A stretch of DNA of 23,033 nucleotides, from contig JAIPMN010017685.1 of assembly GCA_020650975.1 (NCBI GenBank), positions 1-23,033 on the forward strand, written 5' to 3'. Below are positions 16,205-23,033 of this stretch, piece after piece. Positions within the stretch are counted from its first letter, which is position 1; every line of letters starts with the position of its first letter. The position numbers were made by a program, and so were the translations under genes. The notes below the pieces were generated by a model. The model was not told where the DNA came from. It worked only from the letters and a program-made list of their open reading frames with translations, and made no database searches. The DNA comes from Apostichopus californicus (taxonomy: Eukaryota > Echinodermata > Holothuroidea > Aspidochirotida > Stichopodidae).

Positions 16205-19200
16205 GTGAGTTGTTTATTCTCCCCCCATTATTTCTCTATCAATTGAAGATTTCATATCCTATGTGAATGTATAAATATGTATTCTGATATCATTTGAGCA
16301 TGAAATTTACTCTTGAATATTTGTCTACCATTTCTTCACTTTTCTGAATTACAACTCTTACTGTAGCAGGAACCTTAGCAATTTACTTTCACTTGCAAAC
16401 TTGTTTGTGTCATTTGTGAAAATTAATTCACACATATAGCTCTGTATTGTGGAACTGTGATGCTGTTGCCAACTTAAAACACATAAGCGTGGATTCATTG
16501 TACACCTTAAGCTATGCCCTTTGCAATGATACTGTGCAATAGTTTGATAGTGTTAAATACTGAAAAACCACATCAAAATGCAGGTCATTTGCTTGACTGG
16601 TCCAGTTTTATTTCAAATAGTGAAAGCTGCATTTATAACATTCATTTGGTGAGAAGCAAATATTAAGGGGTTGGGGGGGGGGGGGGTGTGTGGGTGTCTT
16701 TTGCTGTATATTAGTTACATGCACCGTTAGAATTGTCTTGCTGAAAATTGACTTGTAACAAAAACATCCAAATCTGTTCTGAGTTGACTGGACAACCATT
16801 ACATTCACTCAAAAAATATGACCTATTGGTAATCATTCGTTTGCATACTAGTTATGTGTAGGTAATATCACTCGTGCTTGTATTATAAAAACATATATAT
16901 GGGTGCAACAGCTATCCTGATTATACGAATCAGCATGTTGAAGGGTGTGGTTTAAAATGTATCTGATGATTCAATGAATTACATTCTTGCAACAAATCAT
17001 CAAAAACATTGGGAGGACTTAGATAAATATCTTTTTAAAAACATGGAGGGGGCAGGTGGGGTTTGGGAGGGGGATCAAGGGAATCTCGAAATGAAGTGCT
17101 GAGTTGTTGAACAGTGACATAATTATATAATTAAGAACTTATGGTTGGTGAATTGGTGTATGCACATATTCCAGTAGGACACTACCTTGTTTACATTATG
17201 TAGCCTGCTCATCGTCTAAGAATTTGCCAATTTTTAGATCAACCTTTACATGTTAGACAGTGTGATGCAATTATGATCGAATAGGATCGTTAACCTCAAA
17301 TTTTTAATTCATTAAAATCATATTAAAGATGTTTTGTAAACACTTCCATTTGAGATGTTTCCTGATTTACCAAAGACGGCAGAGAATACTAGCGGTATAC
17401 TGCATTAGAAAACAGTGTTCACTATACTTTGCAGCACTGACCCTTGACCTTAACCCTGTCTAACAATGATATAATTTTATATTTTTTATATTCTCCCTTA
17501 CTATGCAGTCAAGTGATCCTACCATGGCTAAAAACGGAAATTCGGGGGAGATCGATGAAGGCCTGTACTCACGGCAACTGTAAGTATTGCTGTACAACAG
17601 ACGTACAAAAAATTGACACTTTTTGGGATGCTTGGACGAGGGAGGATGCGGAATGTTTAATTTTGGTGAATTTAACGTTTATTCTCTAATAGTTAAAAAA
17701 TTGACACACATATAGAAGTACTTTACTACCATAATTGTGTTGTGAAAAATGTACAGATGGACTTCATGTCCCTGTAATTTCTACAAAGCAGAGCTTAAAT
17801 CACTTATGTTATAATGCTCGCATGAAGAACAAACACAGCCTGCTGGTGGTGTCATGAGTAGCAACATTAAAATATACTCTATGCGATACTATTTTATTTT
17901 GTCTGATTTCCTGTGCTACAGCTATGTCCTTGGTCACGAGGCCATGAAACGGATGGGTCTGTCCAACGTCCTCATATCCGGAATGAAAGGACTTGGCATC
18001 GAGATCGCTAAGAACGTCGTCTTGGCAGGTGTGAAGTCCGTCACCATTCACGATGAAGGAAATGTTGCCCTGGCTGATCTATCATCTCAGGTAAGTTTAT
18101 ATTGATTTGTCAGTACGGAAATGGTCATAAGATAGTTAATGAATCCCAAGGGTTAGGAGGTCAACAGAAAGCCCATTTGACACCCTTACCATGTGATGAT
18201 GGTGGATAAACACTGGCTTATATCAAGCCTTTTATTTTCACTGACTTTGCCCTGGTCTCACTCAGGAAAAACACGGTAACCAAAGTCTGATGAAATCTCT
18301 ATGTAGTTAGTTGCATTTCATATAGAATATTTTACACCATACCCCAACCACTCAAGTTATAAGTTCATTGTACTGTGCAAAACTCTTCCTATATAAACAG
18401 TTGGAATTAGCTGGAAGTTTGATCCAGTTGTTAATGAGAATAACAGGCTTCAGTCTCAACTCATTATGCAAATGAGGGAAGATGCTTCTGCTATGTATGA
18501 GTGGGAGGTGTGTTGATATTGCATATGAAAAATTGTAAAAAGTTGTAATTTTGGCAAAAGTCATCACGTCACTCACGTATCGTGTGTCTTGGTATAGGAT
18601 CTGTATCAAAGTCAAACTTATCTTTACCATCGAAAAATGTTATCATTTTTTTTGGCATTTGCTTTCTTTTTAGTTTTTCTTGCAAGAAAAAGACATTGGT
18701 ATGAACCGTGCTGAAGTTAGCTGTAGCAGGTTAGCAGAATTAAACAGCTATGTTCCGGTCTCACCTCACACCAAACCATTGAACGAAGAATTTCTCACGA
18801 ATTTTCAGGTAAGCGGTTGATTGTTTTGGTTCATTATGTCATAATCCCTTCCAATGTATTGTTACTTAGTACACCAATCGGTACAAAAGAAGGATTTCTA
18901 AAAGGTGGTTGCTTCTCGATCTTTCGCTGTTCATAATCTTTCGTAATGGACAAAGGGGAGAGAATCAGGATCTTCTTATGTCGCTGTGAATTTACATCGA
19001 GCCATTTTGTGGCCTTTATTACATGAAAAAGGAACATAATTGTTTATTTTCTTTTCTTACAGGTGGTGGTCCTTACAGAGAGCAGTTTAAAAGCTCAGGT
19101 GAAGATTGGGGAGTTCTGCCACTCCAAGGGCATCCAACTTATTGTGGCTTGCACCAGGGGTTTATTTGGCCAGATTTTCTGTGATTTCGGCGATGAATTT

Positions 19201-20808
19201 ACCGTTTACGACAAAACCGGGGAGCAGCCACTTAGTGCAATGATCAGTGCTATATCGAAGGTGGGTAACGAGTAGTTGTGAATGTTATTATGGTGAGAGA
19301 ACAGACTGTGTTACAGTGTGATTTAATATCCTGTAGTGTGTGCTGTGGGTAAGGTGTAGATGTGAATGTTAATATGGTGAGATAACACACTGTGTTACAG
19401 TATGTTTTAATATCTTGTAGTGTGTGCTGTGGGTAAGGTGTAGATGTGAATGTTAATATGGTGAGATAACACACTGTGTTACAGTATGATTTAATATCCT
19501 GTAGTGTAGTGTGTGCTGTGGATAAGGTGAAGATGTGAATGTTAATATGGTGAGATAACACACTGTGTTACAGTATGTTTTAATATCTTGTAGTGTGTGC
19601 TGTGGGTAAGGTGTAGATGTGAATGTTAATATGGTGAGATAACACACTGTGTTACAGTATGTTTTAATATCTTGTAGTGTGTGCTGTGGGTAGCTTGTAG
19701 TTGTGAATGTTAATATGGTGAGAGAACAGACTGTGTTACAGTATGTTTTAATATCTTGTAGTGTGTGCTGTGGGTAAGGTGTAGATGTGAATGTTAATAT
19801 GGTGAGAGAACAGACTGTGTTACAGTATGTTTTAATATCCTGTAGTGTGTGCTGTGGGTAGCTTGTAGTTGTGAATGTTAATATGGTGAGATAACACACT
19901 GTGTTACAGTATGTTTTAATATCTTGTAGTGTGTGCTGTGGGTAATATGTAGACATGTGAACAGTATTGTTGTGAGATCAGAAATATTGTTAGGGTATGT
20001 TTTAATGTGTTTAAGTGTGTGCGTCGTGGGTAACATGTGATGCGAATGTTAATGTTGCGAGATGAGAAATCGTGTTATGGTATGTTATACTATGCTGTAG
20101 TATGTACTGTGGGTAACATGCTAGGCAAATATTAATGACGTGAGATGAGAAATGTTATTAAGGTATGTTCAAATATGCTGTAGTGTGTACCGTGGGTAAC
20201 TTGTAGATGTGAATGTCAATGTCGTGAGATGGGAAATAGTGTTATGATGTGTTTCAATATGTCTATTGCAGTGTTCCATATGGGTTCAATATGGCTGTCA
20301 AATAAAGAAAAGTATAGCTGGTCATTGTCAGGATAATGACCATAGAAAACGACAAAACACAAATCTACTATTGTTTATGCAAATGATGCTAAGTCTAGGT
20401 ACATCTGATATGATAGTAAAGACCGTTATATCCAGTGAAAGTAATTGAAAGTGGCAATCTATGCTGCATGTTATATATTCTTCGATAAAATAGAAAACTA
20501 GTATCCCTTTTGATCATTTTTGTTTGAATAGACCATCATTGTTAGCCTTGTATACTGTCACAAAGGGCTTTACTCAATTGCAAATAGTCTCCATAGCAAC
20601 CAGCCAACATGAGCATGATTTATCCAATAAATTTGTGCAAATGAATCTATTGAGTAACTAGGAAACACACATGTAGTAAACTCTTTCTAATATGATTGTT
20701 TTTTTCCGTTTTTTTTTTCGCCAGGAAACCGAAGGCATAGTGACTTGTCTTGACGAGAGTAGGCATGGCTTTGAATCTGGGGACTATGTTACATTTTCTG
20801 AAGTTCAG
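16106..20808 (+). CDS. UBA1: Ubiquitin-activating enzyme E1 (UBA1), N-terminal part, 3' partial
   Basis: Six exons join in frame: 16106-16204, 17509-17579, 17922-18090, 18674-18808, 19063-19260 and 20725-20808, giving 252 residues; the gene continues past the right edge. The enzyme adenylates ubiquitin with ATP, holds it as a thioester and passes it to E2 enzymes. Recognisable marks are [19 protein letters not shown] (50-68), the Rossmann-like [14 protein letters not shown], the ADLSSQFFL and [20 protein letters not shown] stretches, and [16 protein letters not shown]. The last leads into the first catalytic-cysteine half-domain (from about residue 198) with GEQPLSAM and [21 protein letters not shown]. 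The visible part is the inactive adenylation half plus the start of that half-domain, roughly a quarter of a usual ~1050-residue E1. The catalytic Cys lies outside the window. The start is chosen by match to UBA1 layout. Confidence 0.96.
16205..17508 (+). other. UBA1 intron between the two candidate starts
   Basis: This 1.3-kb intron separates the nuclear-signal exon from the Met39 exon. It has no exon or mobile element that I recognise. It holds two G-rich tracts, 16667-16694 and 17048-17073. The second is a clean quadruplex candidate (GGGGG, GGGG, GGG, GGGGG with short loops). Confidence 0.6.
17048..17073 (+). other. G-quadruplex candidate in UBA1 intron 1
   Basis: Four G-runs of at least three bases with loops of 5, 3 and 1 bases lie on the transcribed RNA sense strand. 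The structure is predicted from pattern only. Confidence 0.5.
17518..17527 (+). promoter_or_regulatory. UBA1: Second in-frame start of UBA1 (Met39) in strong Kozak context
   Basis: CCTACCATGG at the head of coding exon 2 has A at -3 and G at +4, an optimal context. The downstream [19 protein letters not shown] lines up with [19 protein letters not shown] that begins the cytoplasmic isoform of human UBA1 (Met41). It would give a protein lacking the nuclear signal. Confidence 0.75.
19261..20275 (+). repeat. 84-bp minisatellite, about 12 copies, starting at the UBA1 exon 5 donor
   Basis: Unit starts marked by GTGGGTAA-like words fall at 19261, 19345, 19429, 19518, 19602, 19686, 19770, 19854, 19938, 20026, 20109 and 20192. 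Spacing is 84 bp except 89, 88, 83 and 83. The first start is the real splice donor of exon 5. Copies 1-8 are near identical and copies 9-12 are progressively diverged. Two unit variants alternate (GTAAGGTGTAGATG and GTAGCTTGTAGTTG). Copies 2-5 and 8 each carry a perfect 15-base inverted repeat TAACACACTGTGTTA. The antisense open frame of 28-residue repeats is a by-product of 84 being divisible by three. Confidence 0.93.
20276..20724 (+). other. Rest of UBA1 intron 5
   Basis: Unique-looking intronic DNA after the minisatellite, ending in a strong T-rich tract and CGCCAG acceptor. Nothing else is recognised. Confidence 0.6.
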
Positions 20809-23033
20809 GTAATATTTACTCCTGTTTAGTTTATAGCCTCAGTACTTCATCAAAAGGTGTCTCAAAGTGGCCTCCCAAATGCTCACAAGTTTTGGAATTT
20901 CTCTCATTTTTTTGTATCAACATTACAGTCAATGATTTTGAATATACATGTGTCTAACACTGTGCCCTCTTATCTATTGAATTATGATTGTTTGTTATAG
21001 AAAACAAAGACTTGAGGCAAGTCCGAAGTGGATTTCACAAGGAAATTATTTTGTAGATTCTAGTGGATTTGGTTGTGTCTCTTGCTACGATAGCTTCTCG
21101 CTATTCTGGCAAAAATCTATGTATCGGTTAGAATTCAAACTACATAATGTGACTAAGAAATGCGACGTAGAACACACACATTACAAATAGCTATAGCAGA
21201 CTATAGGGTAAAAGGAGAGCTTCTGTCCAATCGTGAGCCAAAGGGAGTATATTATTTTCAGAAGGAATACCGTTCTATATTGTCAGATGTGCCATACTTT
21301 GGACTTTTGTCTCATTTGATGTTATTATGATTTGTCTAATTACTATATGAAAATGGGGGACTCCACTGGCATTATTGTTATAACAGAACCATTGCAGTAA
21401 CATAAGATATGAAACATTGAAGATCTAACTTAGGGGGATACCAACTCAACCATTATCTTTTGCTGATTTGACAGAGATTTTTGTGGTGAACAACTTTATC
21501 AAACACAAGAAAAACCTTGCTCCGTTTATGAGATATCCTAGTTTAGAAGTCCTATCTGGGAACTGTCATTTTTATCTCAATACATTACATGTATAGAGAT
21601 GTTGTAACAGTAAGTGGGAATCTCTCCTCTCTAAAAAAAGTTTCAGCGTCTTCATAAAAAGTTCGTTTTCTCTGGAATTTCAAGAGCAAGTGTATATTAT
21701 ATAGGTCAAAAAAAGTTACTATTTTTTATTCTAGAATTTTATCTCAATCTATGACTTTTTCGCTGATTTATGGCCAAATTGGGCCATTTCGGGCTCAAAC
21801 ACGGTTTTTGCAAGTCTTTTTTGCACACGCTCCAAAACTTGTATGTAGGGGAGTTTCGTCCACGTTTCCCTGCTCATTTGTTAATTATTATTCGATGTCT
21901 ATGGTTTATTATGGGCACGTGACATTTTACTTCTCAGCGATTGGTTTGTTATCTGCTGTTTTATGTATTATGAAAGAGAAATAGAATAGAATTGTCTTTC
22001 AACAGTGGTATCGTCTAAGATAGGGTCCTATGTATTATATATTTTATTAACATTTTAAACTTTCATTTGTTGTTTACAGGTAGGTATGGATAGGAATTTT
22101 ACTACCTGTATGTGACATTTTATGGCTTTTATTTGCTTTATTTGATGTTGAAATGATTTTTCTTTCTTAAAACAACACTGAGCTGCCGCCCCTACTTTTA
22201 GTAAAATGGTCCGTTTTTGATGATTAAGCCCCGCCTCCAAGTCTGGTTTGTAGCAGATTGGCTATGACTCGTGATAGCTACATGTTAGATATACGAAAAT
22301 GGCTACCCTCGCGACCAATTTTCTGTACTGTAGTTAGGTACGCGAGGTTTAGTGTATTGCATGCTAATTACACATACACATTGTGTACTGCTGAATGCTA
22401 CATAGTGCATTTAATTTATATTAGGCCTTCGTTTTTGCGATATCCATTTAAGGATAGTTCTGGTGTTCAGGTAGCTTTTCAGAGCAAGGGCCATGATAAG
22501 TTTGTTTGATTGCCCTTCATGTATTTTTGTATTATTACGTTTACAACTTTACACATTGTTGTACTTCTGAAGGCTACTTAGGCCTATGCCTAGTGCATTT
22601 AAAAATATATATACCTAGCCTAGGCCTATTACTGTATTAGGCTTTCAGTGTATTAGTGTATTCAGTGTACTGTATTAGGCTTTCCTAGAAGGGACCAGGG
22701 TAAGTTTGTTTGATGGGTACGTATAAAAGAGAAGCCGGCCATAGCATCACAACTTTTATAAGACTATAAAAATTGTCTAAGGTTATGACTTATTTATAAG
22801 GATATAAGATGTATAAGGTTATAAGGAGTATGTTTAGCTTTCTTTTGAACCTGTGATGTTTGACATCAAATGTACAAAGAATTAAAATAAACTAACAAAA
22901 TGAAGAGGAACTGAGGTGGCTATAAGGGGAGGAGGAGGCCACCCATCACTTTCAAATAAAAACTTGAAATCTTCTTTTACATTATTTTTTCCAAGTCATA
23001 AATCCATGAAATCTTCATGTCAGAAAAATTGAG
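20809..23033 (+). other. UBA1 intron 6, open at the right edge
   Basis: The donor GTAATA at 20809 opens an intron of at least 2.2 kb. The next expected UBA1 exon (GM.ELN...) is not found, so it lies outside. An E-box CACGTG is at about 21915, and a diverged tandem duplication and TAGGCCTA-rich sequence lie near the end. No coding gene is supported on either strand. Confidence 0.65.
22375..22714 (+). repeat. Diverged tandem duplication, two units of 140-165 bp
   Basis: Unit 1 (22375-22510) runs from TACACATTGTGTACTGCTGA to AAGTTTGTTTGAT. Unit 2 (22550-22714) runs from TACACATTGTTGTACTTCTG to AAGTTTGTTTGAT. Shared internal blocks are TAGTGCATTTAA and TATTAGGC. Unit 2 has gained TAGGCCTA and GTGTATTAGTG filler. 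There are no target duplications. Confidence 0.6.

Noticed and set aside
19250-19956. Two long minus-strand open frames (103 and 167 codons) with a 28-residue repeat [20 protein letters not shown]...
   Set aside because: They are antisense translations of the 84-bp minisatellite; 84 is divisible by three, so one stop-free frame repeats automatically. They lie in a UBA1 intron.
1-23033. CRISPR arrays, bacterial operons, rRNA genes or a phage-like system
   Set aside because: Spliced genes, UBA1 and eukaryotic MITEs mark this as animal DNA; the only regular tandem array (19261-20275) lacks unique spacers.

Overview
The window is animal nuclear DNA: AT-rich, with small exons joined by canonical GT/AG introns, intronic MITEs, tRNA-like SINE scraps and runs of TAGGCT/TAGGCCTA. 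The UBA1 exons, the discoidin-type protein and the repeat style fit a marine invertebrate deuterostome. An echinoderm is my best guess, by inference; no sequence comparison was run.

Layout. (a) 1-704, minus strand: a broken gag remnant of a Ty3/gypsy-like LTR retroelement that runs off the left edge. (b) 1083-1253, minus strand: a protein-like open segment ending in a stop, resembling a beta-propeller blade of the next gene. (c) 2532-10757, plus strand: a nine-exon gene, complete at its 3' end but missing its N-terminus. Its 657 visible residues hold an unrecognised beta-rich segment, an F5/8 type C (discoidin) domain, two Asp-box (BNR) motifs and a Thr/Ser-rich mucin-like stretch with eight perfect-length heptapeptide repeats. 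A poly(A) signal follows at 10983. Its introns hold a hAT-type MITE with an 8-bp target duplication, a LINE-like tail, degenerate copies of the gene's own exon end, and a second MITE built of inverted arrays of TTGGGCGAAATG. (d) 11006-16105: intergenic, with SINE fragments and three perfect CRE palindromes. (e) 16106-20808 and on past the right edge, plus strand: the first six coding exons (252 residues) of UBA1, the ubiquitin-activating E1 enzyme, with a nuclear-type N-terminus and a second in-frame Met in a strong Kozak context. Intron 5 opens with about twelve copies of an 84-bp minisatellite whose first copy starts exactly at the splice donor, so donor-like motifs are repeated along the intron.

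The two host genes are neighbours only; nothing suggests a shared pathway. The strongest leads are the donor-seeded minisatellite in UBA1, the discoidin/Asp-box/mucin architecture with its intronic exon-end copies, and the conserved two-start layout of UBA1.
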